This document shows, piece after piece, positions 44,867 to 57,219 of a stretch of 64,000 nt of DNA (its first letter is position 1; every line of letters begins with the position of its first letter). Below the pieces are notes generated by a model. It saw nothing but the letters and a program-made list of their open reading frames with translations, was not told the DNA's origin and did no database searches. This DNA comes from Linum tenue (lineage: Eukaryota > Streptophyta > Magnoliopsida > Malpighiales > Linaceae). The stretch spans positions 81,586,547 to 81,650,546 of the forward strand of contig CAMGYJ010000005.1 of the NCBI GenBank assembly GCA_946122785.1. Reading direction: 5' to 3'. The translations under genes and the position numbers were made by a program.

Positions 44867-46248
44867 GAGCTACCATCCGGCTCACGACGTGAAAGAAGCA
44901 CTTGTTGGGAGGCAACCCAACCAGTCGGTTTGCATTTCTTTCTCTTTTTCTCCTCGGTTGAGTCAGTTTTGTTATTTGATTTTAGAGTCAATAACTCAAC
45001 CTTTGTGAGATTTTGTGTGGTGTTTGTGTTCTGACCACTCTCTCGTCCTGGAATACACCGCCAGCCCCGTCCACCATCATTCACCCTGGATCTGGTAACT
45101 TCGTTCTACCCTCCTTATCTTTCCTCCATTGAGGATAATGTCGTGCTTAAGTGTAGGGGGTGTTCGATTATGTATACGAGTGAATGTTTGGCTGTTTGTG
45201 TGCTTGGAGCCTAGTCCACTGTCCAAATTTTTAAATTTGAGGGCTCCAAGTACTTGTTTCCTTGCAAATTGCCTGCTCAGTATGCTTTGAATTGACAGTC
45301 TCTATAGTAATGTGCAACCTAGGGAGGTAGTGTAGCACTATGGAGGATGTTGAAGTATAAGATTTTTCCTATCTAGCTCTCTGCTGTGCCAGTTGATTTT
45401 GTGAATTAGTGGAGCTAAGACCGTTGAATTCATGTGGTAATGGTGACTCCGTTTGAATTGTGTTATGGACTCGTGTATCGAACAGGGTGCTCATGTGCGA
45501 AATGAAAAGCAGTTGGTCCTCCATGTCGAAATCATTGAAATCTTAAACATGGGGTAAGCCCAACGTGTGTGGCACCGTTCATTGCACAAAATCGGGTTTT
45601 GGAAGAGATTTTAGTGATCCTTAGTGGGGTACTCCTACAAGGTGAAGCTAAGGTGTCTCTAGTACAAGTAAAACTTCCACCCATTGAACGGTTTGCCTAC
45701 TTGAGGATGTGTTTTTAAGGGCACGGATAGAGCTTCCGACCCCCCTTAATTTCATTGACCCTCCACGCGAGTTGAGGAAAAGGAGTTAAAAGAAGTACTC
45801 TGGCGAGCGCCAGATGTACAGAAATTGCTCTTGCTCGACTAATAAGGGTCGACTGTGCGAAAGACTGCAGTAGGAACCCCAGGCAAGTGAATAAAAAGGA
45901 AAAAAAAGTAAGTAAAATGAAAGTGAAAAAAGGGGTTCCAATGGTGAAATGAAGTGAAAGAGCACCCCGGTACAACGAGTCCTTGGTTGTGGATGATATG
46001 AGTCCCTTTATCCATGAACCGACTGTCTTACTTCTACTTCTTCTCATGATCCTGGCTTGAGTCTAGTACTCGTATTGAGAGAGATAGGGAACGTCTTAAG
46101 AGACCAGTTGACCTCGTAAGCTGCTATATGATCTAGGAAATCCTCTACCGATGATCGGGGTTGTTTGTTGCTATAGAGGTCTGGAGAGTTGCATTGGTTT
46201 GAGTTAGGTTTGCTTGGGGACAAGCAAACGGTTAAGTGTGGGGGGATT
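44867..46248 (+). other. Non-coding 3' internal region and polypurine tract
   Basis: 1.4 kb without a convincing frame. Homologous blocks occur in the minus-strand relative (for example the GGCTCCAAG segment at 45230 and 52625, and GTTTGCTTGGGGACAAGCAA at 46208 and its inverse at 50979). The tract GTGTGGGGGGA at 46236-46246 primes plus-strand synthesis. Confidence 0.7.
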
Positions 46249-47692
46249 TGATGACTCGATATTTCCACATGTTTTCCCCTTTGTTTCTTGATCGTTTGAG
46301 CTTTAATTATCGCTTCTTTGGCCTATTTTACGCTAGGTTGTGTTCCTTTGTCATATTTCAGGTCCTAGCACATAAAGTGAAGCATAGACGCAAGTTTCAA
46401 GTCAATCAGAGATCAATTGGCGATTCGGGAGAAGAAACTCGGGCATGACCTGAAGAAGAATGGATTTCTACCTCACTTTATGGACAAATAATCATGCAAG
46501 CTTGTCATGAAAAGAAAGAGGACGAGACTACGAGCGTCTGGGATCAAACGGCTCCTGATTCGGAGTCCGGACGAGGGAGAAACGAAGCATTGAATATAGG
46601 GGAACAGGTTCGGCAGTAAAAACACGGGCGCGCCTAAATCAAAACACGGCCGTGCCCATATTTAGGCACGACCTTGTTTTGGCCGACGCGCCCGAGCGTG
46701 TTTTTAACACGGTGAAAAACACGGGCAGGCAAAAGCAAAACACGGCCGTGCCCTCGACCGTGTTTTGCCCAGAATCGGGTTTTTTAACCCAAATTCGAGC
46801 CAAAGGAGAGGGAGAGCTGGGTTTTGGATCCCAAACACCCAAGGGACGAACCAAAGAGAGAGAGGGCGATTTGAGGGCATTCTTGGATTGGAATTGGAGG
46901 ATTTCTTCGCCTTTGGAAGCTCGAGGAACAAGCCCGGACTTGAAGACTGATCATCTGAAGATTCTTACTGCAGTCTCTCTCTTCTCTATGGAGTATCTTC
47001 CCTTCACTTAGGTTTTGAGAAACCCTAGCTATGTTTGTTTGATTGGGTGATTGTATGAGTACTCTTACTTGATAATCTTGAGTTTATATATAATCTATGC
47101 ATGTTTTCATGATTCAATTCTGCTTTAGTCGAGATTATTGATTCTGCTCTGATCCTATGAGAGCGAATACCTGATTAGGTCAACAGAGCACCATAGATTG
47201 ATAGTATAGGATCGATTGCTTTAGTCGAGGGTTGATTCAATGCTTTGTATCGATTGAGAACCTCATTCGATAGAGGGAATCTAGTTTAGAACGCCTTGAT
47301 CGGTTGTTCTAGAGAAGGATACGTCGCTCTAGGCAATTGACTCAAGAGGGCCTTGTTCCTTTAGTCGAGACTCAAGGTCTAGTCAAGGATTCACTGCATT
47401 GTGAATGAAAGTGAAACAGGTTAGAGATCATCAATCATTAATCTGGCTAGTGGCTAGGGGGAATCATACCTAAGTGAGTTCCCAACCTGTAATTAGATTA
47501 ACTTTAACTGTAGTTTGCTAGAGTAGTTTTAGTTCTTTCATCTTAATCTGGTTTGCTAGATAATGAACTGAAGCTGAGTAATAGTAACTCTAGAGACCCG
47601 TGGATTCGATATTTATTACTTGAGCCACTATACTGCAGTCCCTTTCATTGGTTACACTTGGCCATTGTTAGGAGTTGTGTCATAGCGAGTCA
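46249..47692 (+). repeat. 3' LTR (1444 bp)
   Basis: Near-identical partner of 42097-43539, following the purine tract. Confidence 0.92.
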
Positions 47693-48389
47693 GGAACTCA
47701 ATCAAATTTTTTACGATCGAACATGAATGGTGGGTCATTGGAGAGTTTCTAAAATGACCTAACGATTGCCAAAGTTAAGTTGATTCGCTCTTGTGTATGA
47801 TGAATGTGTCCTCTATGATAATGATACAGTCATATAGATGACATGATCTTTCAGTTTATGGCTATATTAGTGCTGCTGAAGTACATGTTAATATTAGAGG
47901 TGGGTGGTGGTGGAGGGTCTTATGACTATGTTGGTGGTGCAACTTCCTCTTAACACCATGGTTGTAATGTATGAGAATATGTAGCATATGGTGTTATAGT
48001 CGCTAAGGGATAGTCTTTTCAAAAAAAATCTTAGAAGTGGTTAGTTTTTCTTTTTGTTGTTTCTATAGGCTACAAAGTAGTAGTGCTGGAGGCTATAGAG
48101 GTTTTGTAGCACCAGTTGCACATGTCCGGGGCGGTGAGGGTGAGTGCCCACCACAGTGCTCTAAATGGGATATTATTAGAGGGAATTATCTAGCTACCAG
48201 AACTCGATTCTCATATAGTGGGGATGAAGGACCACATGGTGATGATTATGATGAGCACTAAGTATTTCAGTCGATGGGGGGAGTACACCAGTGGAGAAAA
48301 GGATGTAAAAGATTTGGTATTAGTGAGCAAAGAAGGTTACAATGATGATGATAAGGATGTGGGCGTCCATGAGTCTCCTACACCGCACT
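47693..48389. other. No gene assigned; possibly upstream part of a MULE
   Basis: AT-rich. The frame from 48067 includes GYRGFVAPVAHVRGGEGECP, which I cannot assign. It may belong to the transposase pseudogene that follows. Confidence 0.35.
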
Positions 48390-49213
48390 ACACAATGGTC
48401 TCATTTGGCCCTCTATACACTCTCAAAGACAACCTGAAGGATACATATTTTCCCATGTGGGATTCGACGATACAATTCAAGGTGGTCGTTTGAAATGAAG
48501 TCATTCTAGCTGCTTTGAAACAATAAGTAATGTAGTGGAACTTTCCATATTTCTTGAAAAAATCATACACATGATACATTTATGTCAAATAAATGAATAA
48601 AGAACAAGATTGCATGTGACATAATACAAGTCGATGTCACATTTATAAAAAAAATACAAAGGAACCATGCTTATTTCCACCAGAGTTGATGACAGCAAAC
48701 ATCTTTTTCGCTTTCCTTTTGAATTGTTGAAATTGAGAACAACTCGAGATGGGGGGATTTTTTGGTCAAATGCAGAGCCAGGTGACTAAGCGTAATAGAA
48801 TTACTGTCATATTTGATCGCCATCTAGACATTTGCAATGACTATTATGATTGGCCTAAGGAGATTGGTCGGAAGTGACGTTGGTGCCTAAGTCATTTTAT
48901 CAGTCATTATTAACAGTATTTTTGTCGGATCTTCATCAATGGAGTATGCGGTGGAAGGTACACATACTCAATTAAATGAATTTGTTGTTATATTATCATT
49001 AAAGATTTTTTCTTTGTTGAGGAAAAAAAAGACTTTTACTTTTGACTGCTTCCTTTGTGGGTTTTTGACCAAACTACCTACTAATCTTGAAAGTTCGAGG
49101 ATAAGATGTTGTGATCTCGAGCCATTCACATAGAGAGTGCAAAGAAATAGACATTCAACCAAGATGTTGCAGCAAGATTTAGCACAACCATGACAAATAA
49201 TCACTAGAGCCTT
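48390..49213 (+). pseudogene. MuDR/MULE transposase pseudogene, N-terminal part
   Basis: A decayed frame. Near 48470 it reads STIQFKVVV (stop) NEVILAALKQ, similar to the FxVGMxFxxKEExxxA block at the MULE transposase N-terminus. The last 90 bases read AKK (stop) TFNQDVAARFSTTMTNNH (stop) SL, which with the segment after the PIF element matches the 'MTTNLSESFN' region of MULE transposases. The frame continues across the PIF insertion if one TTA is removed. Confidence 0.6.
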
Positions 49214-49403
49214 ACACTATGTTTGACAAGTAGATAGTCTAAATTCGAAGGGGGTGCAAGTTGATGTGTAAATTGCAGGAATGTGTAAATTGTATGGGGT
49301 GTAATTGAAGAGAAAATTCTTGTTTAGAAAGAAAAGTAAGTAGATTCAAATATGTCGAAAAGTAAGTGAATTATATTATGATAAAATAAATATGAAAGAA
49401 TAT

Positions 49404-50959
49404 TGACTCGCACGAAACTATACCGCGAATTAATCCCGATTAGAGCCCAAGTTTTTATACTCTAGCCGGGTGCAGTATAGGGCAAGTATTTAATCATCAA
49501 ACCCGGACCAGTCCATGTACCCCTACTTCAATCGCTTAGGTTGTTATCTAGCAAAACGGTATTGGGTTTAAAACTAAGAAAACCATAAATAAAAACAAGC
49601 AAGTAAACTGAATCGAGGTCGTCCCAATGAGAGACGAGTTCACTCGGGTGTTGCTCCGCCTAGCTAACAATTATGACTTGTTGGATCGAATGTTTGTATG
49701 TAGCGAGGGGGTTGTAACTGTAGGGAAGTCTAACTAGTAGCCAAAGCTACCCTATTAGTCTCTAAGTCGAAGAAAAGGGATATGATCCAAACCACTAATG
49801 CGACTCTCTCAACCTATTGACTAATTGGTTAGACTTCACACTTGAATTGGAGTTCGGACGGCCACCCATAACAAACCCTAGGTGCTAATACAAAATAGCA
49901 GGTTTGCCCTGCATTAACCTAACTAGGAGACAATGAATTGCCCAAGAAAACCCAGCATTAAAGCCTCATTCACAGAAAGGAAGGGGGGTTTTCTCTCTAC
50001 GTAGGTTAGAATGGCAATTAGATGGATAGGCTTTCACACAACACAATCATTCATGAATAATACCTCCACATTCACATTAAACACAACCACAACACAAATC
50101 ATTCAATTCATACAAGCATTCACATAATTGTAGCTAGGGTTTACAACACCCAAGTGAATAGGTAGTCTATTCTATAGCTAGGCAACGGAAACAAGAAAGA
50201 GGAGAGAAAGAACCATAAAGAGATGACAATCTTCCTTCCTCTTTGCTTGAGTCTCTCTTGAGAGGTAAGAATCTTCACTCTAGCTTAGGGCCAGCCCAAA
50301 TCTCCATATTCCTCCTTTGAATGGCACACACACACTCTCTCTCTCTAGAATAGGAAGAGGAAACCCTCATCTCTCACTAGAAACCCCCTTTTATTCTACA
50401 CACTAAAAACCTACTCAAAGCTCCCTCTCTCTCCTTTAGCTCCCTTCTCCTTTTATACCCAGATCGGGCTCTATTCACGGTCTAAGACCTCAGTTCACGG
50501 CCACGTTGATAAGTTCAAGGTCTTAAACCTTAGTTCACGGCCGTGAACATCAAAACGCGTCCTTCAACACAGTGAGCTGGACCAAAACGTACCGCTTCAT
50601 TTCTGGGGTTCATGGTTTGTGGTTTCGGTTTATGGTCTTAGCGACCGTGAACGGCCTAGGTGTCAGTAACCTCGAAAACCCCTCTGGACGCATCGCGGTT
50701 CATGATTTGTGGTCGCATTTCACGATCCTGGCGATCGTGAACTCCAATGCTGAACCGTGAACTCTGGCTGAATCCTCCTCTTTGCCCGGTCTTTGCTCCT
50801 TATCTTCCAACTTTCGATTCAGGGGTTGGTTTCACCTGTTAGACTCTGAAATACATTGAAACACAAGAAACCTAGCGTAAAACCACCCTTTTTTTAGCTC
50901 AATTGCCACAAACGTCAAAGAGAAACGGGGATAAAAAGTGTGCAATTAGGCCTGAATCA
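49404..50959 (-). repeat. 3' LTR (minus strand)
   Basis: Direct-repeat partner of 54514-56068, with the GGCCGTGAAC-type repeat cluster at 50480-50760. Confidence 0.9.
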
Positions 50960-50970
50960 CTCCCCCACAC
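50960..50970 (-). promoter_or_regulatory. Polypurine tract (minus strand)
   Basis: GTGTGGGGGAG on the minus strand abuts the 3' LTR, matching the tract at 46236 in the plus-strand relative. Confidence 0.8.
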
Positions 50971-52959
50971 TTATACATTTGCTTGTCCCCAAGCAAACCA
51001 AGTACAAAACTAGGTAAGCTCACAACTTTTTTTTCAACAAAATTTTTGAGGCATGTCATAGGGCACAAAACAAATGGATCACAATAGTTATTTGACACCG
51101 ACTTATGGAAAAAAACAAAGTAATCATGGCAACCACCACAAACAACATTCAACTGTATTAAGATTGTGCAAAAGAAGAGTTCTCACATTATTCACGAACC
51201 CACACACAACATGCCATCACAGGTACTCATGCATGAAGATCACTTCATAGGAATGAATGATCGAGCAACCTAGGTCCTCACCGGGCTATAAGAAATGAAA
51301 AAAACATGATGAATGAATCTTTCACTCTCGACTAGTGAGGTCAGGACCATTTGATGCAAAAGATATGCATATTCACGCTCAATCCTAACGTCCCTTTACC
51401 ATGATGGTAGCCTCTAAATGCTAGAGCTCACAAGATGGGTGTCGTTGCTAGCTTGTCCGGAGGTCTTAGACATAGGTTCAAATGACTGGCTAGGGTCTAG
51501 GACATGGGGGAAAAGATTTTTGAGTGGTGGCAAACATAGCTTGAGGTTCCACATCTTCGACCTAAAACCACAAAAGGGTTCTAAGGTTTCGATTAGAACC
51601 CTCTCCTATACTCAATGGCCACTATCATCAGCCAAAAACTGCACTTCCTCAATTCCATACCACAACCAATCACCAAACCAAGTCACACATACTTTCTTTT
51701 TACATTTGCTAGTCAATTTCAAGCACAAGAGTGTGGTAGGCAAACAACATTTAAGTGTTCCTAAAGCTTGCATGCTAAGCAACACTTCTAAGAGCATGTT
51801 CAACATTTATTATATTTTTGGTGGCCACTCTCTTTTCTTCTTTGCCTTCTTATTGATATTTTTTTTCCTTTTTGCTTTTCTTTGGGGGCTATAGAGAGCT
51901 ATATACACATGCCATATTTTTTTAACTTAAGTCACCATGCTCACTTTTAAGACCTACCTCCACACTAACTTCACCTCTTAGCAAAACCATACACAAATCA
52001 CTCACGTGGAACCTCGTTCAAGCTCAGATGGTATGAATGGAGCTTCCAAACACAAGGGTGACTCGATACAGTGTAGACACGAAGAAAGTAGGGTTGCTCT
52101 ATCTAAATCAATCAAGCTCAAGTAGCGTGAGCTACCTAACACGAGAATGACCCTTAGACACACGACTCAAAGGGGTTGAATAAGGGATGATATGATCGGG
52201 TCGTTCAACATTTGGGTCGTGGACTAAACCTATACCTCCATCTTCCTCGCTAGCAACAACGTGAATGCTACACATCATGTAAAGGGGGATCTATCGCACA
52301 AGAAATAAACGAACGACACAAGTCTCACATGGCTACCTAGGTGCTCAATCATTCGTTCTAATTCCCTAAACTCGATGCATAGGCAACTTTGAAAAGAAAG
52401 TAATCGATTCAAAACATCTATCGGTTCACAAACATATGAGAAATGAACCTATGCACAAACCTAATACAAGTCTCAATCGTCATCATAGGTTGCACATAAT
52501 CACAAGCAAACCATCCATAGGTCATGCTAATACCCACGAGATTCAAAACAAAATAACACAAGTGCCACTACGATCATGCAAATGTAGAAGTTGCTATGCT
52601 TGGAGCCCTCAAAATTTAAAATTTTGGGCATACAAATAGGCTCCAAGCATTCAAAATCACACCAAACATTCACACACACATGCATAATGGACTACCCCCC
52701 ACACTTAAGCTTAACATTTCCCTCAATGGCGTAAAATAGGGAAGTAGAATGATGTTACCGGATAGTGATGATTGTTGGTGTTCACGAGTGGAGGCATGGT
52801 GAGATTCGGAAGAGCAAGGAGACAGTGAAACACCACCAAATGCTCTCCATTGGTCGTCTTATTGAAAGGAAAAGAGATGCAAACCGTTGATGGTTGGGCT
52901 GCCTCCCACCAAGTGCTTCTTTAATGTCGTGAGCCGGACGGTTGCTCCTCAAGTTTCAG
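50971..52959 (-). other. Non-coding 3' internal region of the Tat-like element
   Basis: Homologous in order to 44867-46235. It holds short frames on both strands (for example 51418-51894 plus) without motifs. The leader-like GTTGGGCTGCCTCCCACCAA at 52885-52904 is the inverse of the GGGAGGCAACCCAAC block after the intact ORF. Confidence 0.6.
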
Positions 52960-54181
52960 TCCACCCAAGAACCTCTTTGAAGTTGAGGTTCTCGTTGGTG
53001 AGATGAAGTCTCAAGTCACGAGCTTTGGACGAATCCATGATTGAGGGCTCATGAACTTGAGTTGTCATGAGGCTCCACCCACGAGACCTCTTCTTCTTCT
53101 TCTTCTATTCTTCTTCTTTCTCTTTGCCCCACACCATGTAGTCCATCATTGATTGACTTCCATCGCATCCACCAAGAGGGATCACTGATGGTTTGGCCTT
53201 GGCTTGGCAAAGAGCCGCAAATGGGTCCTTCTCCAAAAGCGCGTCAAGGTTGGGTAGAAAGCATTGGTAGCATTTGTAACTCGTGGATGCTTCATCCACC
53301 CCGACCTCGTCCTCATCTTGGACACCACTTGCTCCCTCTTCTTCTTCCTCAACCTCCCTTGCTTCTTCTTCACTTTCCTCCTTTTGGGAACAATCAAGAT
53401 CTTCCCCTTTTTCAATATTTTCTTCCTCCTGTCTTATTCAACCTCTTCCTTCTCCTTCCCATTCATGCCCTCAAGCACGGTTTGGAGGGCAAGATGCCAT
53501 GCAAGATCATAAAAATGATTCTCTTACTCCTCCACACTCGTGACTTGGTCTTCAAAGTTGCTCTCGGGAAGGGTGTGAAAGTCATCAATGCAACCCTCTT
53601 GTGCATCCTCACCATGGGAGCTCTCCAGGGTGAGTTCGTCTTGCTCCTCACGGTTGTCATTGATCGCCCCTTCAACCTCCTGTTTCTCCTCCAATGATGA
53701 GAGGCGATAGCTTGCACAAGCTCATGCCACCTTCTCTTCAAGTGTCAAATCAGGTGGAGGGAGGGGTTGGAAATCCATGTCGGAGCTCATTCTTCCAAAG
53801 TTCTCATGGCTTGCCTCTTCGACCTCCCTTCCTTATTCTAATGGTAGGAGGCGATTGTGAGCAAGTTGGGCGCATGCTTGCTCAAAAAGCTCTTCTAGCC
53901 TCTCCGTGTGTCGAAGGAGCTCCTCTGATTCCCGAAGAAAAATTGAGTCGAAATGGTTGGCAATTGGGAGGTCCTTGCTAGAGCACCATTCATCAATGCC
54001 CCGGGCAAATTGCTCCACCATGAGCTCTAATTTGCTCTTTGGCCCCGGTTGTGGAGTGGCACACGGTCTTGAGGTTTGTCCCATGAAAGCCTCCATGGCC
54101 AACTCCAACTTGGATTTCACCTTGAGTTGTGGAGGGAAACCTTCTTGATATGGGGAAGCTTCTTGGTATCACCATGATCAT
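52960..54181 (-). pseudogene. Decayed copy of the Tat-like family ORF
   Basis: Minus-strand pieces in order: 54120-53833 (KSKLELMVEQFARGIDEW, EELLRHTERLEELFEQ), about 53800-53600 (MDFQPLPPP, KQEVEGAIND), 53299-53105 (NLDALLEKDPFAALCQAK and VIPLGGCDGSQSMMDYMVWG), then a tail with LNFKE-like sequence near 52990. They align with the 396-aa ORF at 43676 but are split by stops and frameshifts. The C-terminal VPLGG(C/R)DG(S/G)QSM block is the best conserved part. Confidence 0.7.
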
Positions 54182-54490
54182 GGTTGCTCTTCTTGGAAGG
54201 GAGGTTGGTTGTAGAATCCAGATCCTTGACTTCCCCCTTCTTGATCATCCCATGAAGTTCCAGGGTAACCACTCTCGGGTGTTAGTGGATACCCCCACAC
54301 TTGGGCGAATCCATGATCCAATACCTAAAAACACTAAAACACTAAAAAATACAATCAAACACACATAAACCACCCTTCGACGAAGAGTAGTAAACAAAAC
54401 ACACACGAAACACAAAACACAAACAAAAAGGCAAGATAGAAAATGCTAGAGTAACACTAAGTGAACTTTTCAAAATAATTGACCGCGGTT

Positions 54491-54507
54491 CCCCAGCAAC
54501 GGCGCCA
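54491..54507 (-). promoter_or_regulatory. tRNA-Asp primer-binding site (minus strand)
   Basis: Plus-strand CCCCAGCAACGGCGCCA equals the 3' end of plant tRNA-Asp with one mismatch and lies six bases from the 5' LTR. Confidence 0.88.
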
Positions 54508-54513
54508 AAAACT

Positions 54514-56068
54514 TGACTTGCACGAAGCTACACCGCGAATTAATCTAGACAAGAGCCCAAGTTTTAAACTCTAGCCGGGTGCAGTATAGGGAAAGTATTT
54601 AATTGTGAAAACCGGGGTGGTCCATGTAACCCTACTTCAATCGCTTAGGTCGTTATCTAGCAAAACGGTTTTGGGTTTTAAATTATGAAAATTACAAATA
54701 AAAACAAGCAAGTAAAGTAAATCGAGGTCGTCCCAGTGAGAGAAGATTTCACTCAGGTGTTGCTCCCCCTAGCTAACAATTATGACTTGTTGGATCGAAT
54801 GGTCGTGTGTGACGAGAGGGTTGTAAAGCGTAGGGAAGTCTAACAAGTAGCCAAAGCTACCCTCTTAGTCTCTAGGTCCATAAAAGGGGATACGATCAAA
54901 GCCACCAACGTGACTCTCTCAACCTATTGACTAAGGATTGGTTAAACTTTACCCTCGAATCAGAGTTCGGGCGGCCACCCACAACCAAACCCTAGGTGCT
55001 AATACGAAATAAGAGGTTTGCCCTACATTAACCTAATTAGCACACAATGAATTGCCCAACAAAACCAGGAATTAAAGCCTCTTTCACAGAAAGGAAGGGG
55101 GTTTTCTCTCTACCTATGTTAGAATGGCAATTAGATTGATAGGCTTTCACACAACATAATCATTCATGAATAATACCTCCACATTCACATTAAACACAAC
55201 CACAACACAAATCATTCAATTTATACAAGCATTCACATAATTGTAGCTAGGTTTCACAACACCCAAGTGAATAGGTATGCTATTCCATAGCTAGGCAAAG
55301 GAAAACAAGAAAGAGGAGAGAAAGAACCATGAAGAGATGACAATCTTCCTTCCTCCTTGCTTGAGTCTCCCTTGAGAGGTAAGAATCTTCACTCCTCTAG
55401 CTTAGGGCCATCCCAAATCTCCTTCTTTCTCCTTTAAATGTCACTCTCTCTCTCTAGAATAGGAAGAGAAAACCCTCATCTCACACTAGAAACCCCCTTT
55501 TATTCTACATACTAAAAACCTACTCAAAGCTTCCCCTCTCTCCTTCAGCTCCCTTCTCCTTTTATACCCAGATCGGGCTCTGTTCACGGTATAAGACCTT
55601 AGTTCACGGCCGTGTTAATCAGTTCAAGGTCTTAGACCTCAGTTCACGACCGTGAACATCAAAACCCGTCCTTGAACACAGAGAGCTAAACCAAAACGCA
55701 CCGCTTAACTTATGGGGTTCATGGTTTGTGGTTCCGGTTCACGGTCTCTGCGACTGTGAACAGCCTTGGCGTCAGTAACCTCAAAAACCCCCTCTGGACG
55801 CATCGCGATTCACGGTTTGTGGTCGCATTTCACGGTCCTGGCGACCGTGAACTCCAATGCTGGACTGTGAACTCTGGCTGAATCCTCCTATTTGCCCGGT
55901 CTTTGCTTTTTTTCTTCCAACTTTTGACTCCGGGGTTGGTGTTAACTGTTAGAGTCTAAAATACATTGAAACACAAGAAATCTAGAGTAAAATCACCCCT
56001 TTTTAGCTCAATTGCCACAAATGTTAAAGAGAAACGGGGATAAAAAGTGTGCAATTAGACCCGAATCA
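54514..56068 (-). repeat. 5' LTR (minus strand)
   Basis: Begins (minus) TGATTCGGGTCTAATTGCAC. Partner of 49404-50959. Confidence 0.9.
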
Positions 56069-56615
56069 ATTATCATAAAATACTTACATTTACATAAATA
56101 TTAAATAATAAAGTAAATTCTTAAATAATAATGATAATAATTCAATTTGGTCAAACTTAATAATCGTCCTAAGTTCTCGTGCCGAGTTTAGCTTTAGATG
56201 AATTTGGTAAAACTTCAGCACACAAGTTCTTCTCTCTACTTTTCAACAAAAATTTCAGTCAAATTAGTCAAACATGTTAAAACTTGGACTGAGTTTGATA
56301 ATAATTCATATTTAAAGAAATTATAATTGTTCCTACTATATTATTATTAAAAATCTTTATGAATATTTATTATTTAAAACATTGTTATTAAACATAATAA
56401 TAATACACACATTATAATAATTTTAACATCAACTTCAGCCCTCACATCTTCCTCCCTCTTTTCTCTCTTTTTGCACCCCAAATTGGAGGGTAAAAGGGAG
56501 TAGTACATTTCCACATTACTTGCTCACCCTACAACTATTACGAATAATCCAAATGGGGTCAAATGCTTTCCTCCAAACTTGCTCGCCAATACATTTACTC
56601 CCTTCCCAAACATAC

Positions 56616-56980
56616 TATTAATGAGGTGTATAAGGGTTTCCGTGCAATGCCAATTTTATCTCGTGTTGTGCATACCTACTGGAGGATAGTTACATATTTC
56701 ATGCAACGACATGCAGATGACACTGCTCGAATGGTAAGTGATAATTTAGTAGAAGACATGGAGTAGTGGAACTCAAGGTCCATCATGCATGAGTTTATTA
56801 TGTACAATCGGGTTGATGTGTCTTTGCTACGAAACATGTAGGCATGATTGTCATGGAGGAAATGCTCAAACTATCACCCAAAAAATATTGAGTAAAACTG
56901 GTGAGTGCACTTGTGGAGCGTTTTATGCATGAGTATTCCTTCTTCTCATTGCATTGCCACATGTAAATCTATTGTCCTTT
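56616..56980 (+). pseudogene. MuDR/MULE transposase pseudogene, C-terminal part
   Basis: Continues 48390-49213: NEVYKGFRAMPILSRVVHTY, then WRIVTYFMQRHADDTARM, typical of the MULE transposase region after the catalytic core. It then degenerates through stops to CTCGAFYA and, in a neighbouring frame, SIPSSHCIATCKSI, a broken SWIM zinc finger (normally CxCG...PCxH). Non-functional. Confidence 0.6.
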
Positions 56981-57219
56981 ACAAATAAAATAAAATAAAA
57001 AAGGCTAGATATATAGCTTCCTATGCCATTCTTGACAGACATAGTTACTATAAAATTTTCAAGAGGGAGACGGGTTTAAAAAATTTAAGAATAACATTCT
57101 AATTTTGAACGATATGATTTAGCCACAGTCATGGAACATACTAATGAATCCTTGGCTTGTGGAGGATGTATGAAAAAGAGAGTGGATGGTGTTGTGGCCT
57201 CCTCCATAATCTGGTGTCC

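Larger units (their letters stand above)
42097..47692 (+). mobile_element. Complete Tat/Athila-like non-autonomous LTR element with one ORF
   Basis: Two LTRs (42097-43539 and 46249-47692; 1443 and 1444 bp, about 97-98% alike by eye) begin TGATGACTCGATATTT and end GCGAGTCA. The primer site TGGCGCGTTTGCCGGGGA (43546-43563) matches the tRNA-Asp 3' end at 16 of 18 positions. The purine tract GTGTGGGGGGA precedes 46249. The interior has one 396-codon ORF and no protease, RT or integrase. The flanks TTTTG and GGAAC differ, explained by the adjacent inversion. Confidence 0.88.
49404..56068 (-). mobile_element. Tat/Athila-like non-autonomous LTR element, minus strand (6665 bp)
   Basis: LTRs 54514-56068 (5', 1555 bp) and 49404-50959 (3', 1556 bp). 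On the minus strand they run from TGATTCGGGTC / TGATTCAGGCC to GCAAGTCA / GCGAGTCA. Primer site at 54491-54507 and purine tract at 50960-50970. Flanks AATAT/ATTAT are a 5-bp TSD with one mismatch. Its interior carries the same ORF family as 43676-44866, now decayed. The LTRs are more diverged than those of 42097-47692, so it is older. No pol. Confidence 0.88.
49214..56612. mobile_element. PIF/Harbinger non-autonomous element, split by an LTR element
   Basis: Left end CACTATGTTTG and right end CAAACATACTA form the TIR, with TTA on both sides (49211-49213 and 56613-56615). The left 190 bp and right 544 bp resemble the element at 38933-39824 (GGGGGTGCAAGTTG and TAAATTGCAGG near the left end). 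Everything from 49404 to 56068 is a later insertion. Confidence 0.75.

Noticed and set aside
38786..47692. The two inverted LTRs and the segment between them as one TIR transposon
   Set aside because: The LTRs are from different families with different lengths and the TSD pattern is explained by an inversion.
53149..53697. 182-codon plus-strand ORF
   Set aside because: Antisense shadow of the decayed Tat-like ORF; its Leu/Pro-rich composition reflects Glu-rich codons on the other strand.
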